In this document: piece after piece, positions 8,112-16,421 of the stretch
Layout of the letters: the number at the start of each line of letters is the position of its first letter
How positions within the stretch are numbered: the first letter of the stretch is position 1
Assembly (NCBI GenBank): GCA_902469555.1
Contig: CABRDB010000066.1
Location: forward strand, 1 to 45,583
Source: an uncultured Collinsella sp.
GTDB lineage: Bacteria; Actinomycetota; Coriobacteriia; Coriobacteriales; Coriobacteriaceae
DNA length: 45,583 nucleotides
Direction of reading: 5' to 3'
Made by a program: the position numbers and the translations under genes
Notes under the pieces: generated by a model
Seen by the model: the letters and a program-made list of their open reading frames with translations, nothing else
Database searches by the model: none
Told to the model about the DNA's origin: nothing

Positions 8112-8180
8112 CCGTTTGTCTCGATCTGTAACATCTAGCCGAGTTTTTGGGTTCTAGCTGTTACAGATCGAGACAAACGG
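8112..8180. repeat. CTGTAACA palindromic repeat, copy 1
   Basis: 27-nt arms 8112-8138 and 8154-8180 pair with one mismatch around a 15-nt loop containing GAGTTTTTGGG. The arms include TCTCGATCTGTAACA and its complement. Related elements lie at 13043-13107, 13127-13181, 13207-13263 and 17939-17994. This copy sits between the convergent ends of lacG1 and the module 2 repressor. Confidence 0.8.
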
Positions 8181-8188
8181 AGTAGGAC

Positions 8189-9226
8189 CTAACCCCGTAT
8201 GTCCCTAACAGTCGAGCGTTCGACCAGCGTACTCGGCACATGAATCGCCTCGATAGACGAGCTCTCTCCAATCGCCGCCTCAAACGCAAGCTTACCGACA
8301 CCGCGCAAATCAAATCGCAGCGTCGTCAGCCGATTGTGAGGAACAAGTCCCTCGAGTGCGTCGTCGATACCAACCACGCTCACGTCGTCGGGCACGGACA
8401 GGCCCGCGTTCTCGAGCGCGGCGATAACGCCCAGCGCCATCTGGTCATTTGCCGCAAGCACGGCAGTCGGCGCCTGCGACCCGCCGGCAAGCACCTCGGC
8501 CGCAATCCGCTCGCCCATGGCGTACCCACTGTCCGCACTCCAATCGCCACGCAGCATCGGAGCGGCATCGACATGAGCACGACCCAGCGTATCGCGCCAA
8601 CCGGCCTCACGAAAACGCGAGGAAATCGAGTTTTCCGGACCCGCCACAAACCGCATATTCGAGTGACCATGTTCCAGCAGATAATTGGTCAACAGCTCGC
8701 ACGAACCATACTGGTCGGAGTCGATCGTCGTGCAGCGCGGATGCGCATACATGGACAGGATGACCGTTCGCACTCCCGGCTGGGGAACAAACTCCTCAAA
8801 ATCGGGAGCCATGCGGTTCATGTTGAGAATCATGCCGTCGACGGGTCGCTCGACCATGCGGCGCGAGGCATCGGCAAGTGCATAGGGCTTGTCGCCGCCC
8901 ATCTCGATCATAGTGACGGCAAAATCGTGCTCGCGCGCCGCTTGCATGATACCCTCGAGCGTCGCCAGGTTACCGACACGTGTGATGTTGTACATGCACA
9001 GGCCAATAGAACGATACGACCCGCCGCGCAACGCCGCTCCAGCAAAATTGGGACGAAAGCCCAGCTCTTCCATGGCGGCCAGCACACGCTTGCGCGTCTT
9101 TTCCGTCACGTTGGGCATACCGTTGACCACGCGAGACACAGTCTGGCGGCTCACGCCAGCGAGCGCCGCAACCTCTGCCGCGCTCGCCGAACGACCATTC
9201 CTTGTCTGCTGAGCCATGCCTTCCAC
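8189..9226 (-). CDS. LacI-family repressor of lac module 2
   Basis: A 345-residue LacI/GalR regulator with an N-terminal helix-turn-helix (ASAAEVAALAGVSRQTVSR, about residues 15-33), hinge (GFRPNFAGAALRGG) and effector domain ending VPHNRLTTLRFDLRGVG. The recognition helix has Arg-Gln before TVSR, against Glu-Gln in module 1 and Leu-Lys in module 3. The likely start is GTG with AAGCAGG upstream; an ATG three codons later is too close to its GGAAGG to be preferred. It is divergent from lacG2; the gap holds two direct 18-bp operator copies at 9409-9426 and 9431-9448. It ends convergently with lacG1. Confidence 0.9.
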   Translation of the reverse strand: MEGMAQQTRNGRSASAAEVAALAGVSRQTVSRVVNGMPNVTEKTRKRVLAAMEELGFRPNFAGAALRGGSYRSIGLCMYNITRVGNLATLEGIMQAAREHDFAVTMIEMGGDKPYALADASRRMVERPVDGMILNMNRMAPDFEEFVPQPGVRTVILSMYAHPRCTTIDSDQYGSCELLTNYLLEHGHSNMRFVAGPENSISSRFREAGWRDTLGRAHVDAAPMLRGDWSADSGYAMGERIAAEVLAGGSQAPTAVLAANDQMALGVIAALENAGLSVPDDVSVVGIDDALEGLVPHNRLTTLRFDLRGVGKLAFEAAIGESSSIEAIHVPSTLVERSTVRDIRG

Positions 9227-9353
9227 GCTAACCTGCTTCCCAACTATTCCCCGCGCCCATGGCGCATCGTACGTACATTGATAACGTGCTCATGATACCC
9301 GAGCCATATACCACAACATGAAAACTTCTGTCAATCAAAACCGCTTACCGAAC

Positions 9354-9371
9354 AAATACAACCGTTCGCGG
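9354..9371. promoter_or_regulatory. GAACAAATAC / ACCGTTCGCGG site in module 2 promoter
   Basis: GAACAAATACA followed by ACCGTTCGCGG (9361-9371) closely matches GAACAAATACCGTTCACGG at 1396-1414 before lacA, with a short insertion and one base change in the core motif. CTGTTTGAAG follows. The 341-nt gap 9227-9567 holds this site and the operator pair; no gene is seen. Confidence 0.4.
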
Positions 9372-9408
9372 CTGTTTGAAGTTGTTTTGTTTCTATACAT
9401 CCCAGCCG

Positions 9409-9448
9409 GATGTTAACGTGCTCATTGTCAAATGTTCACGTGCTCATT
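9409..9448. promoter_or_regulatory. Paired operators of lac module 2
   Basis: GATGTTAACGTGCTCATT (9409-9426) and AATGTTCACGTGCTCATT (9431-9448) are direct repeats with a 22-bp period, each centred on ACGT with ATGAGCAC as the shared half-site. They fit the form AATGNNNACGTNNNCATT seen in module 1 but with a different inner half-site. Confidence 0.65.
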
Positions 9449-9567
9449 TTGGTTCTAATCATTTTAAGATAGTGTTTATCGGGCTTTTTCACCGCTGAAC
9501 GCTAACCAGGGAGCCTCCTGAGCGCAAACGCACAATATCGAACAGCGAGACGAGAGGGTGTATGCAT

Positions 9568-11010
9568 ATGTCTTTGCTAAACCGCGTACAGCAGCTGCCG
9601 AAGGGCTTTGTTTGGGGCGCCGCAACCGCCGCGTACCAAACGGAAGGTTCCACGAAGGTGGCAGGCAAGGGTAAGACCATGTGGGACGATTACCTTGTCG
9701 CCCAGGGTCGCTTTTTGCCCGACCCGGCCAGTGATTTCTACAACCGCTACGAGGAGGATATCCGCCTTTCTGCCGAGCATGGACTCAACGCCATCCGTGT
9801 GTCCATCGCCTGGACTCGCATCTTCCCCAACGGCGACGATGCCGAGCCCCTCGCCGAGGGCGTTAAGCACTACCACGAGTTGTTCGCCTGCTGCAAAAAG
9901 TATGGCGTCGAGCCCTATGTGTCCCTGCATCACTTTGACTCCCCCGCCGCCCTGTTCAACCAGGGCGACTGGCTCAACCGCAAGACCGTCGACGCCTATG
10001 TGCGCTATGCCGAGTTCTGCTTCCGCGAGTTCCGCGAGGTCAAGAATTGGTTCACCATCAACGAGCTCATCAGCCTCTCGCACTCCCAATACATCCAAGG
10101 CAACTTCCCGCCCAACCATCACTTTGATGTGACGAGCGGCATCCAGAGCCAGCACAACGAGCTCGTTGCCCACGCCCGCGCCGTCAACCTGTATAAGGAT
10201 CTTGACGAGACCGAGCACCTGGGCGGACGCATTGGCATGGTCAACGTCCTGACGCCGGCATATCCTGCCACCGACTCGCCCGCCGACCAGCACGCCGCCG
10301 ACCTGTACAACGCCTTCTACACCGACTTCATCATGGACGGCGCCTTCCTGGGTCACTACTCCGCGCGCACCCTCTCACTCATCAACGAGATTCTGCGTGC
10401 CAACAACGCCACACTTACGGTTGAGGACAGCGACATGGAGGAGCTCGCCAAGGCGGCGCCCCGCAACGATATGTTCGGCCTCAACTACTATCAGTCGGCG
10501 TTTATCGCCGCATACGATGGCGAGTCCACCAACAGCTTTAACGGCACCGGAGACAAGGGCACCTCGTGCTTTAAGTTTAAGGGCGTCGGGCAGCAGGTCG
10601 ATATGCCGGGTATCCCCACCACCGACTGGGATTGGCTCATCTACCCGCAAGGCCTCTACGACACGCTCAAGCACATCAGCGCCACCTATCCCAACCTCCC
10701 CGTCATCTATATCACCGAAAACGGCCTGGGCCACAAGGACCCCGAGCCCGACGCAAACGGCATCGTCGCCGATCCCGAGCGCATCGACTTTGTCGACCAG
10801 CACATGGAGAAGGTGCTCCAGGCGCGCGCCGAGGGCGTCGACGTCCAGGGCTACTTTATCTGGAGCCTGCAGGACCAGTTCTCGTGGGCCAATGGCTATA
10901 ACAAGCGCTACGGCCTGTTCTACATCGACTTCGACACGCAAAAACGCTACATCAAGCAGTCGGCACTCTGGTACAAGGAGCTCGCCGACACCATGGCGGA
11001 CGCGCAGTAG
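9568..11010 (+). CDS. lacG: 6-phospho-beta-galactosidase (GH1), module 2
   Basis: A 480-residue GH1 enzyme, first gene of module 2. The acid/base is Glu166 (TINEL) and the nucleophile Glu384 (ITENG); the phosphate pocket Ser439-Trp440 with Lys446 and Tyr448 (SWANGYNKRYG) is complete and galactoside-type. I chose the second ATG: AGAGGG lies about 9 nt before it but only 3 nt before the first ATG (9562). This is the most divergent of the three LacG copies, with NNWFTINELIS in place of TFNEI, an insertion near DDAEPLAEG and another near DETEHLGG, which suggests a different aglycone. The order lacG-lacE is reversed relative to modules 1 and 3. Confidence 0.91.
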   Translation: MSLLNRVQQLPKGFVWGAATAAYQTEGSTKVAGKGKTMWDDYLVAQGRFLPDPASDFYNRYEEDIRLSAEHGLNAIRVSIAWTRIFPNGDDAEPLAEGVKHYHELFACCKKYGVEPYVSLHHFDSPAALFNQGDWLNRKTVDAYVRYAEFCFREFREVKNWFTINELISLSHSQYIQGNFPPNHHFDVTSGIQSQHNELVAHARAVNLYKDLDETEHLGGRIGMVNVLTPAYPATDSPADQHAADLYNAFYTDFIMDGAFLGHYSARTLSLINEILRANNATLTVEDSDMEELAKAAPRNDMFGLNYYQSAFIAAYDGESTNSFNGTGDKGTSCFKFKGVGQQVDMPGIPTTDWDWLIYPQGLYDTLKHISATYPNLPVIYITENGLGHKDPEPDANGIVADPERIDFVDQHMEKVLQARAEGVDVQGYFIWSLQDQFSWANGYNKRYGLFYIDFDTQKRYIKQSALWYKELADTMADAQ

Positions 11011-11186
11011 CGCATCGCCTCGCTTTCTCCCGAGAAGGGAGCGGCCCTATGCGATACAAACCCAGCCGCTCCCCTCTCTCCCCCTGGGACCGACCCCGCC
11101 TGCACCCGGGCTTTTAGCAAGCGGGAGACCATATAGGTTTTCAACGTCCATGCCATTAAGATTTCATGCAAAGAGGAGCGTGAACT

Positions 11187-12947
11187 ATGGAATCGATCGT
11201 TAAGTTCTTGGAGAAAGGTCAGCCGTACTTCGACAAGGTCTCTAAGAACATCTACCTTCAGGCCATTAAAGACGGCTTTTTGGCAGCAATGCCCATCATC
11301 CTGTCTTCTTCTGTCTTCCTGCTTATTTCAACCCTGCCGGGCGTTGTCGCCACGGTCGGCGGCTTTACGCTGCCCGACTGGTGGAACGTCGACGTCGTGA
11401 ACTTCTGCAACAAGGTTTACAACTTCACGATGGGCGTCGTGGGCATCATGGTCGCCGGCACCACCGCAAGCGCGCTGACCGGCTCCAAGAACCGCCGCAT
11501 GCCTGCCGGCAAGGCCATCAACGCCACGAGCACCATGGTCGCCGCCATGTGCGCTATGCTCATCTTGGCCGTTACCCAGACGAGTGCCAAGATCGACGGC
11601 GCCGATGTCTCGGTGTTCTTTACCGACAACATGGGCACCAAGGGCCTGCTGAGCTCCTTTGTCGCCGCATTTGCCACGGTCAACATCTATGCCTTCTGCA
11701 TTAAGCGAGACATCACCATCAAGCTGCCCAAAGAAGTCCCCGGCGCCATCGCCCAGAACTTCCGCGACATCTTCGCCTTCAGCTTCTCCATCCTGTTTGT
11801 CGCCGTCATCGACGTTATCTGCCGCACCTGCTTGGCCGTCCCGTTTGCCAACGTCATCTCCACGCTGGTGAGCCCGCTGTTCGCCGCCGCCGATTCCTAC
11901 GCCGGCCTCGCCCTCATCTGGTTCATGATCCCGCTGTTCTGGTTCATGGGCATCCACGGCCCCTCGGTCGTTAAGCCTGCCCTCAACGCCGCGCTGTTTG
12001 GCAACATCACTACCAACCTCGCCACGCTGCAGGCCGGCGGTCACCCCGCCCTCGCCCTGACTGAGAACTTCGGTAACTACATCGGCGAACTCGGCGGCAC
12101 CGGTGCCACGTTCATTGTCCCGATCATCTTCCTGCTCTTTATGCGCTCCAAGCAGCTCAAGGCCGTCGGCAAAGCCTCTGTCGTACCCGTGATGTTCGCC
12201 GTCAACGAGCCGCTGCTGTTCGCCGCGCCCATCATCCTCAACCCGTACTTCCTGATCCCGTTCCTGTTTGCCCCCGTGGCCAACGTCCTCATTGGTAAGT
12301 TCTTCATCGACTTTTTGGGCATGAACGGCTTTATCTATGCCATGCCGTGGGCACTCCCCGGACCGATCGGCACCTTCATCGACACCAACTTCCAGCCGAT
12401 CTCTCTGGTCCTGGTTGTCGTCCTGCTGGTCGTTGACTTCTTGATCTACTACCCGTTCTGCAAGGCCTACGACAACGTCCTGTGCAAGCAGGAGGCCGAG
12501 ACCCTGGCCGAAGAAGAGGCCGAGGAGACCAAGGCCGTCAAGACCGCTGCCGCCCCCGCCGTTGAGGCTCCCGTTGTCGAGACCGCTTCTGCCACTGAGG
12601 CCTCCGCAGCTCCGTCCGCCCTTAAGGGCAAGGACCTGAGGGTTCTGGTTCTGTGCGCTGGCGCCGGCACCTCTGCACTGCTCGCCAACGCGCTTAAGGA
12701 AGGCGCCGACGAGCTGGGCATCGACATTACCGCCAACGCCGGTGCCTACGGCAGTCACTACGCCATCATGGACCAGTACAACGTCATCGTCCTGGCTCCG
12801 CAGGTTCGCACCTATTACAACGAGATGAAGGCCGACACCGACCGCCTGGGCATCACGCTGCTGTCGCCCAAGGGCAAACAGTACATCGACCTCACTAAGG
12901 ATCCCAAGGGTGCCGTCGCCTGGATCGAGGAAAACCTCGAGGCATAA
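11187..12947 (+). CDS. lacE: PTS lactose-type permease EIICB, module 2
   Basis: A 586-residue EIICB permease. The EIIC domain (about 1-425) has GIHGPSVVKP, GGTGATFIVP and MFAVNEPLLFAAPIILNP; an Ala/Glu/Val-rich linker follows, then an EIIB domain with the phosphorylated Cys490 (VLVLCAGAGTSALLANAL) and the LacE-type stretch NAGAYGSHYAIMDQYNVIVLAPQV given here in part. AGAGGAG lies 9 nt before the ATG. It follows lacG2 by 176 nt; that gap contains a small GGGAG/CTCCC hairpin near 11030 but no obvious terminator, so the two genes probably share a transcript. A bidirectional terminator follows at 12978-13022. Confidence 0.91.
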   Translation: MESIVKFLEKGQPYFDKVSKNIYLQAIKDGFLAAMPIILSSSVFLLISTLPGVVATVGGFTLPDWWNVDVVNFCNKVYNFTMGVVGIMVAGTTASALTGSKNRRMPAGKAINATSTMVAAMCAMLILAVTQTSAKIDGADVSVFFTDNMGTKGLLSSFVAAFATVNIYAFCIKRDITIKLPKEVPGAIAQNFRDIFAFSFSILFVAVIDVICRTCLAVPFANVISTLVSPLFAAADSYAGLALIWFMIPLFWFMGIHGPSVVKPALNAALFGNITTNLATLQAGGHPALALTENFGNYIGELGGTGATFIVPIIFLLFMRSKQLKAVGKASVVPVMFAVNEPLLFAAPIILNPYFLIPFLFAPVANVLIGKFFIDFLGMNGFIYAMPWALPGPIGTFIDTNFQPISLVLVVVLLVVDFLIYYPFCKAYDNVLCKQEAETLAEEEAEETKAVKTAAAPAVEAPVVETASATEASAAPSALKGKDLRVLVLCAGAGTSALLANALKEGADELGIDITANAGAYGSHYAIMDQYNVIVLAPQVRTYYNEMKADTDRLGITLLSPKGKQYIDLTKDPKGAVAWIEENLEA

Positions 12948-12977
12948 GACACTGACGCTACCTACCGCTCGCAGACA

Positions 12978-13022
12978 AAAAATGGCCCGTGCATCGATGT
13001 GTGATGCGCGGGCCATTTTGTT
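12978..13022. terminator. Bidirectional terminator after lacE2
   Basis: AAAATGGCCCGTGCATC and GATGCGCGGGCCATTTTG (about 12979-13020) pair with one bulge; an A-run precedes and a T-run follows, so it can act in both directions. Confidence 0.8.
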
Positions 13023-13042
13023 TAGACCGCACCCGTCCTCCT

Positions 13043-13263
13043 GTTCATCTCAATCTGTAACATCTAGCCGAGTTTTTCGGTCCAAGCTGTTACAGATCGA
13101 GATGAACGCACAGGCTAAGCCGAAAATCTCAATCTGTAACATGTAGACCGCTTTTGACCGCTTAGATGTTACAGATCGAGACAAACAGAATATGCCGGAC
13201 CGAATTGTCTAAATCTGTAACAACTAGCTGAGATTTTCGGCCCTACCTGTTACAGATTTAGAC
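13043..13263. repeat. Three tandem CTGTAACA palindromic repeats (copies 2-4)
   Basis: Copies at 13043-13107, 13127-13181 and 13207-13263. Each has 15-20 nt inverted arms built on TCTCAATCTGTAACA / TGTTACAGAT and a loop with a short T-run. Copy 4 has perfect 16-nt arms with AAATCTG in place of CAATCTG, changed on both arms, so pairing is kept. They fill the 333-nt gap 12948-13280 between convergent lacE2 and the module 3 repressor; no gene is seen. Confidence 0.8.
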
Positions 13264-13280
13264 GAACAGGCCGAGCAAGT

Positions 13281-14282
13281 CTACGCCCGCAGGTCCTTTA
13301 CGCTGGAACGCTCGACCAACACGCCCGAGACGAGCGTGCGGCTTCTTGAGCTCGGAGCCCCAAGACCTGCGACGACCTCGTTAAGCGCACGGATGCCCAG
13401 CTCGCAGTGGCGAAACTTCACCGACGTCAGAATCGAGTTGGGAATCGTCTTGTAGAGCTCATCGTCGAAGCCGATCACGGACACGTCGTCGGGCACACTG
13501 AGTCCTTTGTCATGTAGAGCCATCATCACACCATTTGCCATGCAGTCGTTAGCAGCGAGGATCGCCGTGCAATCGGGTTTATCAGCAAGCACAAGGCCCG
13601 CGGCATAGCCACTATCCGCATTCCAATCGCCTTGCAGAGGCTCGGGCGGCTCAATGCCACGCGTCTCGAGTGCCGCACGCCAACCTTTCATACGGCACTG
13701 GCTCGACAGCGACTCTTTCTTACCAGAGACGAAGTACACGTTCTTGTGCCCGCGATTCAAGAAGTACTCGCATGCCATGCGCGCACCACCCTCTTGATCG
13801 TCACTAACGGTAGAGCAGGTAGGATGCTCCATCGGCGTGATAATCACCGTCTTGAGGTCCTTCGGTGCCTCAAACGTATCAAAGTCGTCGACCATCTGGC
13901 GCAGATTGAAGATCATGCCATCAACAGGCAGCTGCGACATCCTGCGCGCTGCATCGGCAAGGGCCATCTTCTCCCCTGCCCGCTTTTTGATCATCGTCAG
14001 CGCAAAACCACGCTCTTCGGCGGCATCGGCGATACCGTCAATCATGTCCACGGCGCCGCCCGACAAGTGAAACAGCACCACGCCGATACACCCGTAACGG
14101 CCCAACTTGAGCGAACGCGCGGCAAAGTTGGTTCGAAACCCGAGCGCCTCCATTGCGGAATGGACTTTATCGCGCGTCGACTCGCGCACGCTATCGGGCT
14201 CATTGATCACACGCGACACCGTCTTGAGGGAAACACCCGCGGCAACCGCCACATCGTTCATTGAGACGCTTTTCTTGTCCAT
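13281..14282 (-). CDS. LacI-family repressor of lac module 3
   Basis: A 333-residue LacI/GalR regulator starting MDKKSVSMNDVAVAAGVSLKTVSRVI; an in-frame extension to 14360 looks non-homologous and is left out. The hinge is GFRTNFAARSLKLGR and the effector domain ends SILTSVKFRHCELG. The recognition helix has Leu-Lys before TVSR, unlike the xQ pair of the other two repressors, and the operators upstream of lacE3 differ correspondingly in spacing (AATG-4-ACGT-3-CATT). It is divergent from lacE3 and convergent with lacE2. Confidence 0.9.
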   Translation of the reverse strand: MDKKSVSMNDVAVAAGVSLKTVSRVINEPDSVRESTRDKVHSAMEALGFRTNFAARSLKLGRYGCIGVVLFHLSGGAVDMIDGIADAAEERGFALTMIKKRAGEKMALADAARRMSQLPVDGMIFNLRQMVDDFDTFEAPKDLKTVIITPMEHPTCSTVSDDQEGGARMACEYFLNRGHKNVYFVSGKKESLSSQCRMKGWRAALETRGIEPPEPLQGDWNADSGYAAGLVLADKPDCTAILAANDCMANGVMMALHDKGLSVPDDVSVIGFDDELYKTIPNSILTSVKFRHCELGIRALNEVVAGLGAPSSRSRTLVSGVLVERSSVKDLRA

Positions 14283-14385
14283 CGTTGCCACTGCTTCTCC
14301 AGTCGGTTCCCTATCGATCGTTCTTTGCGTTCTAGCATACACTACCTGCCCGACTGACAAATCAGCCGTTTATCGGACAATATCG

Positions 14386-14395
14386 ACCGTTCACC
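14386..14395. promoter_or_regulatory. ACCGTTCACC motif in module 3 promoter region
   Basis: An exact copy of the decamer lies 25 nt before the first module 3 operator. Confidence 0.45.
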
Positions 14396-14420
14396 CGTAA
14401 ATCCTTGTTGCTCTTCCAAA

Positions 14421-14463
14421 AATGTCTTACGTTGTCATTAACGAAATGTCCTACGTTGTCATT
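14421..14463. promoter_or_regulatory. Paired operators of lac module 3
   Basis: AATGTCTTACGTTGTCATT (14421-14439) and AATGTCCTACGTTGTCATT (14445-14463) are direct repeats, 24 bp apart, differing at one base. They keep the ACGT centre and AATG/CATT ends of modules 1-2 but are 19 bp with an off-centre ACGT. Confidence 0.65.
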
Positions 14464-14567
14464 TCGCAATGCCTTCCTTAAGCAGGAAGGTTTCCGGGCA
14501 GTCCTGACCATCCATCGACGACCAGTTCCATCCACATGCATCGCGCATCAAGCAGCAAAGGAGCTCT

Positions 14568-16346
14568 ATGGACGCCATCGTAAAGATGCTCGAAAAGCAT
14601 CAACCGTTCTTTGAGAAGATCTCAAGGAACATCTACCTCCAGGCCATCAAAGACGGATTCCTTGGGTGCATGCCCATCGTCCTCACCTCTTCGATCTTCC
14701 TGCTGATCGCCACGCTTCCCGGCGTGGTTGGCATCGCGCTGCCCCAACCGCTCATCGACTGGTGCAACAAGCTGTACAACTTCACCATGGGCGTCATGGG
14801 CATCATGGTCGCCGGCACCACTGCCAAGAACTTTACGGCTTCTATGAACCGTCGCATGCCCGCCGGCAAAGTGCTCAACGACGGTTCCACCATGGTGGCC
14901 GCCCAGTGCAGCATGCTGTTGCTCGCAGTCACGCAGTTCACCACCAAGCTCAACGGCTCCGAGCTTTCGGTCTTCGATTGCACCAGCATGGGTACACGTG
15001 GTCTGTTCTCGGCCTATATCGCCGCGTTCATTACCGTGTGGGTCTATAAATTCTGCGTCTCGCGCGATCTGACCATTAAGCTGCCCAAGGAGGTCCCGGG
15101 CGCCATCGCTCAGAACTTCCGCGACATCATCCCCTTTGGCGGCGCCGTCATCATCTGGGGCATCATCGATGTCATCGTGCGCAACCTCATGGGCGTTCCG
15201 TTCTCCGAGCTGCTTATCAAACTGCTCTCCCCGCTCTTTACCGCTGCAGAAACCTATCCTGGCCTCATCCTTATCCAGGCAGCCACCGCGTTCTTCTGGT
15301 TCATCGGCGTCCACGGCCCCTCGATCGTCCAGCCGGGCATCGACCCCATCCGTCTTGCCAACCAGGCCGAGAACCTGCAGGTTCTGCTGGCAGGTGGCCA
15401 CCCCGCTCACTCCCTCACCTTTAACATGTCACTCGTGGGTGAGTTCGGCGGCACCGGCGCCACGTTCATCGTGCCACTTCTGCTGATTCTCTTTATGAAG
15501 TCCAAGCAGCTCAAAGCCGTCGGTAAGGCCTCGATTGTTCCTGTTGCCTTTGCTGTCAACGAGCCGCTGCTCTTTGGCGCGCCGATGATCCTTAACCCCT
15601 ACATGCTCGTCCCCTTTGTTGCCGCCGGTTGCGTCAACGTGAGTGTTGCCAAGTTCTTTATCGATAATGTGGGCATGAACGGCTTCTCCTTCGTGGTGCC
15701 TTGGGCTACCCCTGCCCCCATCGGCATCTTCATCACCACGAACTTCCAGCTTATCGCCCTGGTATTTGTCGCGATTATCATCTTGCTGGACGCCATCATC
15801 TACCTGCCGTTCTTGAAGGCATACGATCAGCTGCTCTGCGACCAGGAGGCCGAGCGCGCCGCCGAGCTGGGTCTCGAGTCCGATGGTGCCGCTGCCATCG
15901 CCGCCAACGCCCCTGCGCCCGCTGTCGAGCAGGCTACCGCTTCCGTCGAGACGACTGTTGCCGCCGCCGACAGCAAGCCTGTCGCCGATCAGCCCGAGCC
16001 CGCTGCCGATGCATCCGCCAAGAAGGATGTCGATGGCCTGAAGGTCCTCGTCCTGTGCGCCGGCGCCGGCACCTCTGCCATGCTTGCCAACGCCATCAAG
16101 GAAGGTGCCGCACAGACCGGAGAGAACATCGCTTCCTCCGCAGGCGCCTATGGCCAGCACACTGCCATCATGGATCAGTACGACGTCATCGTGCTCGCCC
16201 CGCAGGTTCGTAGCTACTACAACGACATGAAGGCTGACACCGATCGTCTGGGCATTAAGCTGCTCGCTCCCCGCGGTAAGGAATATATCGACCTTACTCG
16301 CGACCCCGCTGGCGCCATCAAGTGGCTCCGCGAGAACCTCGACTAG
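14568..16346 (+). CDS. lacE: PTS lactose-type permease EIICB, module 3
   Basis: A 592-residue EIICB permease. EIIC signatures GVHGPSIVQPGIDP, GGTGATFIVP and AFAVNEPLLFGAPMILNP are present; an Ala/Val-rich linker (about 430-480) leads to EIIB with the phosphorylated Cys497 (VLCAGAGTSAMLANAI) and a LacE-like tail (RSYYNDMKADTDRLGIKLL). AAAGGAG lies 5 nt before the ATG. It is closer to the module 2 permease than to module 1. lacG3 follows after 75 nt with a small hairpin between. The operon is divergent from its own LacI with paired operators. Confidence 0.91.
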   Translation: MDAIVKMLEKHQPFFEKISRNIYLQAIKDGFLGCMPIVLTSSIFLLIATLPGVVGIALPQPLIDWCNKLYNFTMGVMGIMVAGTTAKNFTASMNRRMPAGKVLNDGSTMVAAQCSMLLLAVTQFTTKLNGSELSVFDCTSMGTRGLFSAYIAAFITVWVYKFCVSRDLTIKLPKEVPGAIAQNFRDIIPFGGAVIIWGIIDVIVRNLMGVPFSELLIKLLSPLFTAAETYPGLILIQAATAFFWFIGVHGPSIVQPGIDPIRLANQAENLQVLLAGGHPAHSLTFNMSLVGEFGGTGATFIVPLLLILFMKSKQLKAVGKASIVPVAFAVNEPLLFGAPMILNPYMLVPFVAAGCVNVSVAKFFIDNVGMNGFSFVVPWATPAPIGIFITTNFQLIALVFVAIIILLDAIIYLPFLKAYDQLLCDQEAERAAELGLESDGAAAIAANAPAPAVEQATASVETTVAAADSKPVADQPEPAADASAKKDVDGLKVLVLCAGAGTSAMLANAIKEGAAQTGENIASSAGAYGQHTAIMDQYDVIVLAPQVRSYYNDMKADTDRLGIKLLAPRGKEYIDLTRDPAGAIKWLRENLD

Positions 16347-16360
16347 TTCCTCCCTCTGTT

Positions 16361-16387
16361 GGTGCCCGGATCCCCAGTTCGGGCACC
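16361..16387 (+). terminator. Hairpin between lacE3 and lacG3
   Basis: GGTGCCCG (16361-16368) and CGGGCACC (16380-16387) form a perfect 8-bp stem without a U-tract; probably an intercistronic hairpin, at the same place as the one in module 1. Confidence 0.5.
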
Positions 16388-16421
16388 TCTCCCTATTCGT
16401 ATCCCACAGAAAGGATGTCTC

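Noticed and set aside
11328..13016. Long open frame antisense to lacE2 (also 5463-6485, 6546-7976, 15429-16718, 36311-37894)
   Set aside because: They mirror GC-rich genes in other frames, have Gly/Asp/Val-rich composition without domains, and the sense genes are clear.
13043..13263. CRISPR-like array
   Set aside because: Three units are palindromic, of unequal length, with no constant spacer size and no cas genes; better explained as a dispersed palindromic repeat.
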